DNA from: Salinispora pacifica CNR114
GTDB taxonomy: Bacteria > Actinomycetota > Actinomycetes > Mycobacteriales > Micromonosporaceae
Reading direction: 5' to 3'
Assembly (NCBI RefSeq): GCF_000514775.1
Contig: NZ_AZWO01000004.1
Location: forward strand, 196,089-260,088
Length of the DNA: 64,000 bases
In this document: one piece after another, positions 44,129-52,557 of the stretch
Layout: the number at the start of each line of letters is the position of its first letter
Numbering within the stretch: position 1 is the stretch's first letter
Made by a program: the position numbers and the translations under genes
Notes under the pieces: model-generated
Seen by the model: only the letters and a program-made list of their open reading frames with translations
What the model was told of the DNA's origin: nothing
Databases searched by the model: none

Positions 44129-44680
44129 ATGGCGCGGTACACCGATCCGAAGCTACGAAGAAGACTCAAAGACGAGATCAAGGCATCCGACAAGGGCGCC
44201 CGGCCCGGACAGTGGTCGGCCCGAAAATCGCAACTGCTGGTCAAGGAGTACGAGAAGCAGGGCGGAGGCTACCAGGGGCCACGAGACGAACGGCAGCGAT
44301 CCCTGCGACAGTGGGGCCGCGAGAAGTGGCAAACCCGAGAGGGCGGCACCCGGGCGCGGCAGGACGGCGAGACAAAGCGCTACCTGCCCGAACGCGTGTG
44401 GAAGGAACTCCCCGAAAAGGAACGCCGCGCCACCGACACCAAGAAACGTAAGGCGTCGAGGAGCGGCCGGCAGTACGTGGCCAACACCGGCCCGGCCAGC
44501 CGCACCCGCCGCGACACCACGTCGGTCGACCGGCTACTCGACCTGCGGGTCCCCGACGCGGCGAAACGGCTGACCGGGCTCGACACCCGCCAACTCCGGT
44601 CGGCGCTACGGCGCGAACGCGCCGGCAAGAGCCGAAAGACACTGGTCCGCCGAATCGAGGCGGAACTCGCGCGCCGGTAG
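44129..44680 (+). CDS. DUF5872-domain protein
   Basis: 183-aa very basic protein: MARYTDPKLRRRLKDEIKASDKGARPGQWSARKSQLLVKEYEKQGGGY, then a Lys/Arg-rich middle and a C-terminal SAP-like helix pair (RLTGLDTRQLRSALRRERAGKSRKTLVRRIEAEL). The N-terminal part fits DUF5872, a family of unknown role in bacteria and phages; the basic composition suggests nucleic acid binding. ATG 44129 was chosen at the family start, since nothing upstream resembles it. Stand-alone gene, terminated by a strong hairpin shared with the amylase gene. Confidence 0.75.
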   Translation: MARYTDPKLRRRLKDEIKASDKGARPGQWSARKSQLLVKEYEKQGGGYQGPRDERQRSLRQWGREKWQTREGGTRARQDGETKRYLPERVWKELPEKERRATDTKKRKASRSGRQYVANTGPASRTRRDTTSVDRLLDLRVPDAAKRLTGLDTRQLRSALRRERAGKSRKTLVRRIEAELARR

Positions 44681-44750
44681 GGCGCCCACCGCAGGTGGCC
44701 AGGCCGGCGCGGCGAGACACCACCGCCTACGGCGGCCGTGCCCACCACCA

Positions 44751-44785
44751 GGGCCCACCCGCGGAGGTAGTCCGAGGGTGGGCCC
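44751..44785. terminator. Bidirectional hairpin terminator
   Basis: A perfect 10-bp inverted repeat, GGGCCCACCC (44751-44760) and GGGTGGGCCC (44776-44785), with a 15-base loop. It lies between the convergent ends of the DUF5872 and amylase genes and could stop transcription in both directions. Confidence 0.8.
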
Positions 44786-44793
44786 GGCTGCCG

Positions 44794-46962
44794 CTACCGC
44801 CAGGTGTCGGTGTTGGTGTGGGTCCCGGTGGCCGGGGTGGTGAAGCTTCGGTTTGACTGGGACTCCCAGGTCACCGAACCATCCGGATTCTTCTTCACAT
44901 ACTTGTACTCGATGTGGGTGCTCGGCGGCAGGTCGACGGTCGCCCGCCAGACCGGGTAGTCGGCCGCGGAGAGCGCGATGGCGTTGTCCGGATCCCAGCT
45001 GCCCAGTTCCGCGACATTACCGACCACAAAGACGTTCTGCCCGAAGTAGGTGTAGACGGTGGCGTGGAACGAACTGGGGATCGCCGGGGCGGGGATCGAG
45101 TCGCCCCGGAAGGTCTCGGTCAGCGCGTACGTACCGGAGGCGGGGGTGGTGAAGCTCCGGTTCTCGCCGGATTCCCAGGTCACGTCTCCCCCGCCGGTCA
45201 CCTTGATGAACTTGTACTCGACCGCGGTGGACGGGGGCAGGTCGATCGTGCCGCGGTAGGTGTTCCCACCCTGCGGGGTCAGCCGCACCGCGGCGGCCGG
45301 GGCCCAGGAGCCGAGCTCGGCGATGCTACCGACGGCGTAGACGTCCTGATCGGCGCTGGGGGTCGCGCTGACCGTGAAGGTCGTGGCGATCTCGTCGGTG
45401 GGGTCACCGGTGGGGCTGACCGTCGGCGACGGCGTCGCGCCGGGGCGGGCGTTGACGTGGATGGCGACAGCGTTGTTCGCCGGGATGCTCACGGTGGCCT
45501 GACCGCCGGTGACACTCACCGTAGCGCCGGTGCAGCCGCTACCGTCGGCCGCGCCGGAGATGACGTCGCAGTAGGCACCGTCGGCGAGGCCGGTGGCGAA
45601 GGTGGCGGTGGCGGTGCCACCGGAGTCGTTGATGCCGATCCAGGCCCGGTCGCCCCGGTGGAAGCCGATCACGTTGTCGTTGACCGCGGTAAAGTCGGCG
45701 ACGCTCTGGACCGAACGCGCCGCGTTGGCCCAGCCCACCATGCCCTTGATGCCGGTGCTCTGGCTCAGGCAGTTCCAGGCGCCACCGCAGACCGTGTCGG
45801 TGACATACCCACCACCGTTGTGTGGCGGGGACTGATTCCGATTCGACCAGGTGAAGCTGTCGAAGACCGACGGTTTGCCGTGCGGGTAGGCCAGCGCGAA
45901 GTAGTTGGCGAGCACGTAGTCGGTGCCGTCCTTGTACGACAGCACCACCCCGTCTCGCTCCAGGTCGTGATTGGTGACCATCGAGAAGACGTTGGCACTC
46001 GGCGCGTCGAGGTTCCAGTTCGGAATGTTGCCCAACGTCGCGATCGAGCCCTGGAAGGCGGAGCGAATGCCCTTGGCGTACGCGAAGTCGAGCACGTCGC
46101 CGTTGCCGATGAACGCCCGGGCCTGAAGGTCAGGGTTGTTGGCGCCGTCGAAGATCTCCTGGGCGACGTAGGGGCGCTTCCCCTCCGCGACGGTGTCGTC
46201 CAGCCGGCTGAGGATCGCCGCGAAGTCGTCCTTCCGAATGTGCTTGACCGCGTCCACCCGGAAACCGTCGACGCCGAGGCCGATCAGGTCGTTCAGGTAC
46301 CCCGCGATCGTGTCGCGCACGTACTCCTTCTCGGTGTAGAGATCGGCCAGGGAGAGCAGCTCGCAGCTGGTCACCTGGGCTACGTTGTCCCAGTCATTGA
46401 TGGAGCCGTCGGTCGGGCAGTTGTCGCCCGGGCGATGGAAGTCGCCCCCGCCATAGGGAACCGAGGGGTAGCTGTAGCCGGAGAACTCGGTGCCGGCGTA
46501 GCCGCGGGTGCCGGGCGGGTTGTTGGTGCCGGCCATGTGGTTGACGATCGCATCCACATAGACGCGCACGCCCGCATCGTGGCAGGTGCTGACCATACCG
46601 GCGAACTGCTCCCGGCTACCGAACCGGCTCTCCAGCTGGTACGAGACCGGCTGGTAGACCTCGTACCAGGGGTGCACCCCGTCAGCGCTGTTGGGTAGGT
46701 ACACCGACTCCTGCGGCGGGGCCACCTGCACCGCGCCGTAGCCGGCGGGGCCGAGGTGGTCGGTGCAGGCGGTGGCGACCGAGTTCCAGTTCCACTGCCA
46801 CAGGTTGGCGGTCACCTCGCTGTCGTTGAGCACGACTGCGGCGCGGGCGGAGCTGGCGGTGGTCGCGGCGGTGACGACCGCTGTGCCGCCCACCGCGACC
46901 AGCGCGGCGGCGAGCACCAGACGGCCGGTGCGGCCAACTGGATGTGGTCTCGCGGTTTCCAT
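44794..46962 (-). CDS. Secreted GH13 alpha-amylase with two CBM20 starch-binding domains
   Basis: 722-aa extracellular enzyme hydrolysing alpha-1,4 links in starch. A signal peptide (about residues 1-40, ending SSARA) is followed by the catalytic barrel: VDAIVNHM (region I), GFRVDAVKH with the nucleophile Asp (region II), VAQEIFDG with the Glu (region III) and MVTNHDLERDG (region IV). A beta-sandwich C-domain follows (to about 520), then a Thr/Ser/Pro linker and two CBM20 modules at roughly 530-625 and 632-722, each ending TWESxxNRSFTTPA. ATG 46962 follows GAGAGGT. Streptomycete-type amylases usually have one CBM20, so the tandem pair is notable but not unique. Confidence 0.93.
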   Translation of the reverse strand: METARPHPVGRTGRLVLAAALVAVGGTAVVTAATTASSARAAVVLNDSEVTANLWQWNWNSVATACTDHLGPAGYGAVQVAPPQESVYLPNSADGVHPWYEVYQPVSYQLESRFGSREQFAGMVSTCHDAGVRVYVDAIVNHMAGTNNPPGTRGYAGTEFSGYSYPSVPYGGGDFHRPGDNCPTDGSINDWDNVAQVTSCELLSLADLYTEKEYVRDTIAGYLNDLIGLGVDGFRVDAVKHIRKDDFAAILSRLDDTVAEGKRPYVAQEIFDGANNPDLQARAFIGNGDVLDFAYAKGIRSAFQGSIATLGNIPNWNLDAPSANVFSMVTNHDLERDGVVLSYKDGTDYVLANYFALAYPHGKPSVFDSFTWSNRNQSPPHNGGGYVTDTVCGGAWNCLSQSTGIKGMVGWANAARSVQSVADFTAVNDNVIGFHRGDRAWIGINDSGGTATATFATGLADGAYCDVISGAADGSGCTGATVSVTGGQATVSIPANNAVAIHVNARPGATPSPTVSPTGDPTDEIATTFTVSATPSADQDVYAVGSIAELGSWAPAAAVRLTPQGGNTYRGTIDLPPSTAVEYKFIKVTGGGDVTWESGENRSFTTPASGTYALTETFRGDSIPAPAIPSSFHATVYTYFGQNVFVVGNVAELGSWDPDNAIALSAADYPVWRATVDLPPSTHIEYKYVKKNPDGSVTWESQSNRSFTTPATGTHTNTDTWR

Positions 46963-47141
46963 GACGGGGACCTCTCGTGCGAAGGGGCGCTCGGCAAGGG
47001 CGGACGGCCATCCGGTAGCGAACACGATGCGGCATCTATGAAATAAGTTGCAAGAGTTTTCGGAAACATTCTCGAAACTTCACTGCCCGCCGTCCGGCGA
47101 CCACCAAAGCCACACACCCGTAGCGCGCTAGGGTGTGCGGC

Positions 47142-48023
47142 ATGGCCCAAGTGGACATAGCAGTACAACAGGGCGACGAGGTCGTCGTGGCCGACTACAC
47201 AAAGTCCCGCTTCCAGCTCGCCTCGGTCAGCAAGCAGTTCACCGCCGCTGCCCTGCTCCTGCTGGTGGAAGAGGGCACGCTACTCCTCGAGGATCCCATC
47301 AGCCGCTGGATCGACGGCTGCCCGGAACAGTGGCGGGACATCAGGCTGCACCACCTGCTCAGCCACACCTCCGGCCTCGGCCACTGGGACGACTACCCCA
47401 TGATCGATCTGGGGCAGCGGGTCCAGCCGAGCGAACTACTGAAAACCTTTCACTCCGTACCGCTGCAATTCCCACCCGGCGCTGGCTGGAGATACAGCAG
47501 CCCGGCGTACGTGCTGTTGGCGCAGATCGTCCAACGATCCGCCGACACGCCCTACCGGGCCTTCCTGGCAGAGCGCATCTTCGACCGCCTCGGTCTGACC
47601 CAGACCTTCGCCGGAATGCCCACCGCACGACCAAACCTGGCACTCGGCCACGACGCGGACGGCCAGCCGTTGCCGACCTGGGAGCTGGACGTGGTCGGCA
47701 TGGGAGCCGGCGACGTGTGGTCAACCGCCAACGACATGCTGACCTGGCTCGACGCCCTCCAGCGCGGCCGGCTTTTGGGCGAGCCCTACCGCACGCTGAT
47801 GCTGACCGAGCAGGCCCGGACCGGCAAGGGTCCGGAGGAGAGCGGCTACGGCTACGGCGTCTTCCTGGGCGAACTCAACAACCGGCGGTGGTGGCACCAC
47901 AGCGGCCACAACGCGGGCTACAAGACGTTCGTCGGGCACATTCCGGAACTGGACCGCCGGTTCGTGGTGCTCAGCAATACCGAGGCGACCACCCCCAGCA
48001 TCATGGAGCCACTGCTCACCTGA
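47142..48023 (+). CDS. Beta-lactamase-family (class C fold) serine hydrolase
   Basis: 293-aa serine hydrolase. The Ser-x-x-Lys motif is in FQLASVSKQFTAAALLLLVEEG, the Tyr motif is in WRYSSPAYVLLAQIVQRS, and the third motif is HHSGHNAGYKTFVGHIPEL. The family covers esterases, DD-peptidases and D-aminopeptidases, and true beta-lactamase activity is not implied. No signal peptide, so it is probably cytoplasmic. The N-terminus before SVSK is short (about 30 residues). The ATG follows a TAGGGTGT -10-like element closely, suggesting a leaderless message; a GTG three codons upstream is possible. Confidence 0.85.
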   Translation: MAQVDIAVQQGDEVVVADYTKSRFQLASVSKQFTAAALLLLVEEGTLLLEDPISRWIDGCPEQWRDIRLHHLLSHTSGLGHWDDYPMIDLGQRVQPSELLKTFHSVPLQFPPGAGWRYSSPAYVLLAQIVQRSADTPYRAFLAERIFDRLGLTQTFAGMPTARPNLALGHDADGQPLPTWELDVVGMGAGDVWSTANDMLTWLDALQRGRLLGEPYRTLMLTEQARTGKGPEESGYGYGVFLGELNNRRWWHHSGHNAGYKTFVGHIPELDRRFVVLSNTEATTPSIMEPLLT

Positions 48024-48048
48024 CGGCGGGCCGGGGAGAGACCCGCCC

Positions 48049-48720
48049 CTACGAGGGGTGCGGCGGGCCCGTGCGTAGGTAGGTGAGGACAGCCAACACC
48101 CGGCGATTGGTGTCATCACTGGGCGGCAGCTCAAGCTTGGTCAGGATGTTGCCGACATGCTTGCCGATCGCCGCCTCGGTGATGAAGAGCTTCCCCGCGA
48201 TCGCCGCGTTGGAGTGACCTTCGGCAATCAGCGCGAGTACCTCGCGTTCGCGGGTGGACAGGGCGGCGAGCGGGTCACGGGGGCGAAGCAACAGCTGCCG
48301 TACGACGTCGGGGTCGATGGCTGTTCCGCCAGCCGCCACCCGCCGCAGCGTCGCGACGAAGTCGGCGACGTCGGCGACCCGGTCCTTGAGCAGATAGCCG
48401 ACCCGGCGCCCGTCACCACTGTTGAGCAGGGCGGAGGCGTACTCGCTCTGCACGTACTGGCTGAGCACCACGACTGCTAGATGCGGCTGTTCCGCACGCA
48501 GCGTGACGGCCGCGCGCAGGCCGTCATCCCGGTGCTGGGGCGGCATACGGATATCGGTCACGACCAGGTCCGGTTTCTGGGTACGGACCGTGTCCAGCAG
48601 TGCCGGCGCGGAGCCGACCGCGGCGACCACCTCGAAGTCGAATCTGGTCAGCAGGCCGACGAGGCCCTCGCGCAACAGAACCTCGTCCTCGGCGAGCACG
48701 ACCCGGGTCAGCGGTGGCAT
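48049..48720 (-). CDS. NarL/LuxR-type response regulator
   Basis: 223-aa regulator. The receiver has VVLAEDEVLLREGL, the phospho-acceptor in DLVVTDIRMPPQHRDDG and the conserved lysine in VGYLLKDRVADVADF. The DNA-binding domain reads LSTREREVLALIAEGHSNAAIAGKLFITEAAIGKHVGNILTKLEL. The last region, with NRRVLAVLTYL, is typical of the NarL subgroup found with membrane-integrated kinases. Its start overlaps the end of the kinase gene by 13 bp. Targets are not evident; the divergent DUF998 gene is possible. Confidence 0.9.
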   Translation of the reverse strand: MPPLTRVVLAEDEVLLREGLVGLLTRFDFEVVAAVGSAPALLDTVRTQKPDLVVTDIRMPPQHRDDGLRAAVTLRAEQPHLAVVVLSQYVQSEYASALLNSGDGRRVGYLLKDRVADVADFVATLRRVAAGGTAIDPDVVRQLLLRPRDPLAALSTREREVLALIAEGHSNAAIAGKLFITEAAIGKHVGNILTKLELPPSDDTNRRVLAVLTYLRTGPPHPS

Positions 48721-49997
48721 GGCAGCTCCACCCGCAGCACGGTGGGGCCACCGGCCGGGCTGGCGAGCAGCAGCCGTCCGTTGACCGCGGCGACCCGGTC
48801 GGCGAGGCCGGTCAGGCCGGTGCCCTGGCCGGGGCTGGCACCGCCGCGGCCGTCGTCTTCGACCTCCACGACGAGGTCCTGGTCGGCCTGGGTCAACCGC
48901 ACCTCGGCCCGGGTCGCCTGAGCGTGCTGGGCCACGTTGCTGACGGACTCGGAGACCACGAAGTAGGCGGTGGTCTCGACCAGCTCCGGCAGGGGTTGCC
49001 GGAGGTCGGAGTGGACGGCGACCGGTACGGTGGTGGCCGCGGCCAGTTCCCGGACGGCGCCGGCGAGACCGAGCTCGGCGAGGTGCTGCGGGCGGATGCC
49101 CTGCACGATCTGCCGGAGCGTCACCATCAGGTCCTTGGCCTGTCCGTGTGCGATGGCCAGTGGCTTCGCGGCCGGGGAGTCGTCGGGCACGTCGAGCTTC
49201 GCCAGGCCGAGCTGGAGGGTGAGGCTGGTCAGCCGGGGCTGGGCCGCGTCGTGTACATCCCGCTCGATCCGGCGGCGTTCGGCCTCGTACGCGTTGACCA
49301 GCCGGGTCCGGGAGCGGGTGACCTCGCGCAGCGCCACCCCAGCCACGGGTCCCCCGAGCAACCGGCGGGCCACGACCGCCTGAACGGCGACGAGCAGCCC
49401 GAGCAGGTACCACAACACCGGAATGAACAGCAGGCCCACGACCGCGTACGGGATCGCCTGGCCTGGGGTGTCGACCGTGGTCTGGACGAGGATGACCCGG
49501 TCGCTGTCGACGGCCAACCAAGGGCTGGCGATCAGCGTGAAGTCCAGCAGAATGAGCAAAAAGAGCATCCAGTACGCGACCGGCACCGCCCCGCCCAGCC
49601 AGCAGAGGTAGGCCACTTCCCGCCACGCCGCTGGGCTGGTGTAGCGGGCGGCCAGACCCCGGAGCCGCGCTCCCGCAAGCGGACGTGGGTCAACCAGGCC
49701 GAGCCGCCACCGCTCGAACGGAGCCACCACGGCACTCACGATCGGCGCCAGGGCGAGCAGGGCCAGCCCGGCGACGGTGAGAAATATGATGACGGGAAGC
49801 TCCACCGACTGACCCTTCCGCACCGCAGAGACAACCGCCCACAGGGGTACGGCGACAACGAGCAGCCCAGCGAAGAGGGCGCCGGCGATCGGGAGGGTGC
49901 CGGCGGCGTACGCCAGGGCACGCCACGGCCAGGATGAGAGCAGGTAGCCACGCCGGCGAAGTGCCGCCACCAGGTGTCGGGGTCGATCCAAGGTCAT
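48708..49997 (-). CDS. Sensor histidine kinase with PspC/YdfH-like multi-helix membrane domain
   Basis: 429-aa kinase. The N-terminal half has about four to five hydrophobic helices (roughly residues 25-75, 120-160 and 178-205) with short loops. The dimerisation box is YEAERRRIERDVHDAAQPRLTSLTLQLGLA, and the ATPase domain shows YFVVSESVSNVAQHAQAT and GTGLTGLADRVAAVNGRLLL. The architecture suits envelope or membrane-integral sensing. It overlaps the response-regulator gene. The promoter region, shared with the divergent DUF998 gene, contains the palindrome GGGTATACCC. Confidence 0.88.
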   Translation of the reverse strand: MTLDRPRHLVAALRRRGYLLSSWPWRALAYAAGTLPIAGALFAGLLVVAVPLWAVVSAVRKGQSVELPVIIFLTVAGLALLALAPIVSAVVAPFERWRLGLVDPRPLAGARLRGLAARYTSPAAWREVAYLCWLGGAVPVAYWMLFLLILLDFTLIASPWLAVDSDRVILVQTTVDTPGQAIPYAVVGLLFIPVLWYLLGLLVAVQAVVARRLLGGPVAGVALREVTRSRTRLVNAYEAERRRIERDVHDAAQPRLTSLTLQLGLAKLDVPDDSPAAKPLAIAHGQAKDLMVTLRQIVQGIRPQHLAELGLAGAVRELAAATTVPVAVHSDLRQPLPELVETTAYFVVSESVSNVAQHAQATRAEVRLTQADQDLVVEVEDDGRGGASPGQGTGLTGLADRVAAVNGRLLLASPAGGPTVLRVELPCHR

Positions 49998-50052
49998 GCG
50001 GCAACGCTAACCAGGACAGATAGGTCGAACCAGCTGCGTACGTGTATTCCTC

Positions 50053-50062
50053 GGGTATACCC
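50053..50062. promoter_or_regulatory. Palindromic candidate operator in divergent promoter
   Basis: GGGTATACCC is a perfect 10-bp palindrome between the divergent kinase and DUF998 genes. A partial second copy (GGGTATACAC, 50131-50140) overlaps the DUF998 start codon region. It could be a site for the neighbouring response regulator. Confidence 0.4.
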
Positions 50063-50128
50063 AGCCCTACCTCTGACTGACTGACCAGGCCCAGTGCGAG
50101 GCCCGCCGGAACGCGCTGGACTTGCCGA

Positions 50129-50752
50129 ATGGGTATACACCGCCTTGGCGCTCACAGCTGGCTGCTCGCCGCCCCGCTCTTCCTCGCCGCAAACCTGACA
50201 ATCGGTTTGGCCTGGCGGCAGCCACGCTTCAGCTGGAGCACCAACAACATCAGTGACCTGGGCAATGTGACCTGTGGGAGGTGGGACACCACCCGCCCTC
50301 GTGAAGTGTGCTCGCCCTGGCATGTCGCGATGAACAGCGCCATGGTCAGCACCGGGGTACTGCTCGCACTCGGCGTCTTTCTCACCTGGTCAGCGCTGGG
50401 ACCCGGAATCGCCGCACGGACCGTGCAGCTGCTGACGCTCGCCGGCGCGAGCGGCTACGTCCTGGCTGGGGCCTACCCAGCGGATGTCAACGAGAACAAG
50501 CATTTCCTCGGGGCCATACTGATCTTCTTCCTGGCCAACGGCGGAATGCTCGTGGCCGCGCTGGCCCGCCGCTCACCGGTGCTGACCTCGATGCGCCCGC
50601 TCAGCCTCACCCTGGGCCTGGTCGGGTTGGGCGGTACAGCCCTGTTCCTGGCCCAGGTTGACCTCGGCATCGGCGTCGGCGGCATGGAACGGGTAGCCGT
50701 GTTCCCCCTGTTCATCTGGACATCCGCGGTGGCGGTGCGGCTCGCCCGGTGA
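50129..50752 (+). CDS. DUF998 family membrane protein
   Basis: 207-aa integral membrane protein with six predicted helices. Family segments are FSWSTNNISDLGN near the N-terminus, SPWHVAMNSAMVSTGVLLALG and a GAYPADVNENKHFLGAILIFFLANGGML stretch. DUF998 proteins have no established function. The ATG at 50129 has only a weak upstream purine tract. It is divergent from the two-component kinase gene and followed after 138 bp by a VOC-family gene on the same strand. Confidence 0.85.
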   Translation: MGIHRLGAHSWLLAAPLFLAANLTIGLAWRQPRFSWSTNNISDLGNVTCGRWDTTRPREVCSPWHVAMNSAMVSTGVLLALGVFLTWSALGPGIAARTVQLLTLAGASGYVLAGAYPADVNENKHFLGAILIFFLANGGMLVAALARRSPVLTSMRPLSLTLGLVGLGGTALFLAQVDLGIGVGGMERVAVFPLFIWTSAVAVRLAR

Positions 50753-50890
50753 GGCGGGGGTGTGGCCCGCCACGTCGAAGCCGCGGCGCGGTGGAGCGGG
50801 GCAGCCGGGGGTGTCCGCCCGGACCAGGACATCCCAGTCCCGTCCGATTCGTTCAAGACGGAGCGGCGAGCCGCTCGTACCGTCGAGGTC

Positions 50891-51286
50891 ATGGCACCCA
50901 CCTTCAGCGCGATCGGCCTTGCGGTGGCCGACATGGCAGCATCTCTATCCTTCTACCGCCGACTCGGCCTGCCGTTTCCGGCCGGCGCGGAGGATGAGCC
51001 GCACGTCGAGGTGACCGTCTCCGGCGGCATCCGTCTCATGTGGGACACCCACGCCTCAATACGGTCGTTCGACCCCGACTACGAACCTGGACCGCCCTCC
51101 GGCGGTTGGGCCTTTCGCTGCGCGGACGCGGGCGAGGTGGAGAAACTCCACGCCGACCTCGTCGCCGCCGGCTACCCGTCGGTTCAGGAGCCCTGGGACG
51201 CACCGTGGGGACAACGCTATGCACAGGTGCGTGACCCGGACGACAACGTCGTGGACCTCTTCGCCCAGCTCACGTCACCCCAGTAG
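50891..51286 (+). CDS. VOC (glyoxalase/bleomycin-resistance fold) protein
   Basis: 131-aa vicinal-oxygen-chelate protein: IGLAVADMAASLSFYRRLGL at the start and GQRYAQVRDPDDNVVDLFAQL at the end, with FRCADAGEVEKLHADLVAAGYP between. Members bind metal-dependent substrates or sequester drugs, and the specific role is unknown. ATG 50891 gives the normal VOC N-terminus; the longer in-frame start at 50762 adds non-homologous Arg/Ala-rich sequence. It overlaps the convergent AraC-like gene by 12 bp at the 3' ends. Confidence 0.85.
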   Translation: MAPTFSAIGLAVADMAASLSFYRRLGLPFPAGAEDEPHVEVTVSGGIRLMWDTHASIRSFDPDYEPGPPSGGWAFRCADAGEVEKLHADLVAAGYPSVQEPWDAPWGQRYAQVRDPDDNVVDLFAQLTSPQ

Positions 51287-51940
51287 CGCGGTGAGCGGCA
51301 CCCCGGCCAACGCCCGCACCTCGCGGGCGAGGTGGGCCTGGTCGGCGTAGCCCGCCTCGGTTGCTACCGACGCGAAGGGCTGACCGGTCCGCGCCAACGC
51401 GACGGCCCGCTGCATCCGCAGGATCCGGTGCAGGGTCTTCGGCCCGTAACCGAACGCGGCATTGCTGCGTCGCTGCAGCTGCCGGGAGCTGAGGCCGCAG
51501 CGCGCCGCGACCAGGCCAACGGACAGTCCGGCCCGCGCGGCACCGGCCAAGGAAACCAGCACCCGGTCGGTGCCGTGCCAGCGACGGCGCGCCGCGGCCG
51601 TCAAGGCGGCGAGCGGATCCGCCGCCTCGGCGATGGCGCGGACGGAGGCCGGCGGCCACACCGTTTCCAACGGCACCTGCCGATCGACCACCTCGCTGGC
51701 GGGTATGCCGAGCACGCCGGGCCCGGTCCCGGCACCGAAGCGCAGCGCGGCGTAACGACTGCCCGGCGCGGAGGAGGCCATCCGAGCGGACGTGTCCGGC
51801 CCCGCGACAAAGACCCCACCGTCCCGCCAGATCAGGTCGAGGCAACCGTCGGGCAGCACCCGTGCCGGAGCGCCACCCGGTGCCGTGACGCTACGCCACG
51901 CGACGACGTACGGCAGCGGCGAGGCTAGTTCTTCGTACAC
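51275..51940 (-). CDS. AraC-family transcription regulator with DUF6597-like N-terminus
   Basis: 221-aa regulator. The N-terminal half (VVAWRSVTAPGGAPARVLPDGCLDLIWRDG... FVAGPDT) is the sensory domain common in short AraC proteins. The C-terminal AraC DNA-binding domain reads LSVGLVAARCGLSSRQLQRRSNAAFGYGPKTLHRILRMQRAVALA and FASVATEAGYADQAHLAREVRALAG. GTG 51940 was taken as start because the family begins with this LxPY-VVAWR region. It overlaps the VOC gene tail-to-tail and may regulate it. Confidence 0.83.
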   Translation of the reverse strand: MYEELASPLPYVVAWRSVTAPGGAPARVLPDGCLDLIWRDGGVFVAGPDTSARMASSAPGSRYAALRFGAGTGPGVLGIPASEVVDRQVPLETVWPPASVRAIAEAADPLAALTAAARRRWHGTDRVLVSLAGAARAGLSVGLVAARCGLSSRQLQRRSNAAFGYGPKTLHRILRMQRAVALARTGQPFASVATEAGYADQAHLAREVRALAGVPLTALLG

Positions 51941-52001
51941 GCCCGCGATCCTCCTCCGCAGGTATGACGACGCGGCAGCCGCCGCTCCCCCGGCGAAACC
52001 C

Positions 52002-52442
52002 CTATTCCAGCTGGAAGTCAGCGAAGTCGAACCCGGGTGCCACCACACAGCTGACCAGGACCGGCTGGTCACCGGCGGGGATCGCGGCCTGCCACATCCC
52101 ACCCGGAATCAGCACCTGCGGACGCTGACCGGCGGAGACATCCGCGCCGAGAGCAACCTCTCTGGAGTCGTCCGCCGGCTGCTGGCCAGAGCCGCCGAAG
52201 CGCAGCGTCAGCGGACCGCCCGAATGCCACAACCACAGCTCGTCCGAGCGCACCACATGCCAACGGGAACGCTCACCCGGGTGCAGCAGGAAATAGATGG
52301 CCGTAGCCGCGCTCCGGCTGCCGTCGTACCCGGTGGGACGCAGCGTCTGGGTCGAGCGCCACGTCTCTCGGAACCAGCCGCCCTCGGGGTGGGGCGCGAG
52401 ATCAAGCAGTTCGACCAGCTCCGACCGCTGCACATCCGGCAC
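52002..52442 (-). CDS. Cupin_5 (DUF985) family protein
   Basis: 146-aa single-domain cupin: LVELLDLAPHPEGGWFRETWRS near the start, AATAIYFLLHPGERSRWHVVRSDELWLWHSGGPL in the centre with metal-type histidines, and LVSCVVAPGFDFADFQLE at the end. DUF985 proteins are small cupins related to sugar-binding folds with no assigned reaction. The GTG at 52442 follows GAGGAG by six bases. It is a single gene on the minus strand downstream of the ABC permease gene. Confidence 0.87.
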   Translation of the reverse strand: MPDVQRSELVELLDLAPHPEGGWFRETWRSTQTLRPTGYDGSRSAATAIYFLLHPGERSRWHVVRSDELWLWHSGGPLTLRFGGSGQQPADDSREVALGADVSAGQRPQVLIPGGMWQAAIPAGDQPVLVSCVVAPGFDFADFQLE

Positions 52443-52557
52443 GCGAAACTCCTCTCGCTGAGATGTCACCGGGGCGAAACCACGGGGACCTGGCACGAAG
52501 GCGACCGCCTGACGGTAACAGGGACGGCAGACGTACCACCAAGATCCGCGAGACAAC

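Noticed and set aside
47043..47085. Possible dyad (GTTTTCG ... CGAAAC, 47056-47078) upstream of the amylase as a MalR/AmlR operator
   Set aside because: Arms are short and imperfect and do not fit a consensus I can state; too weak to annotate.
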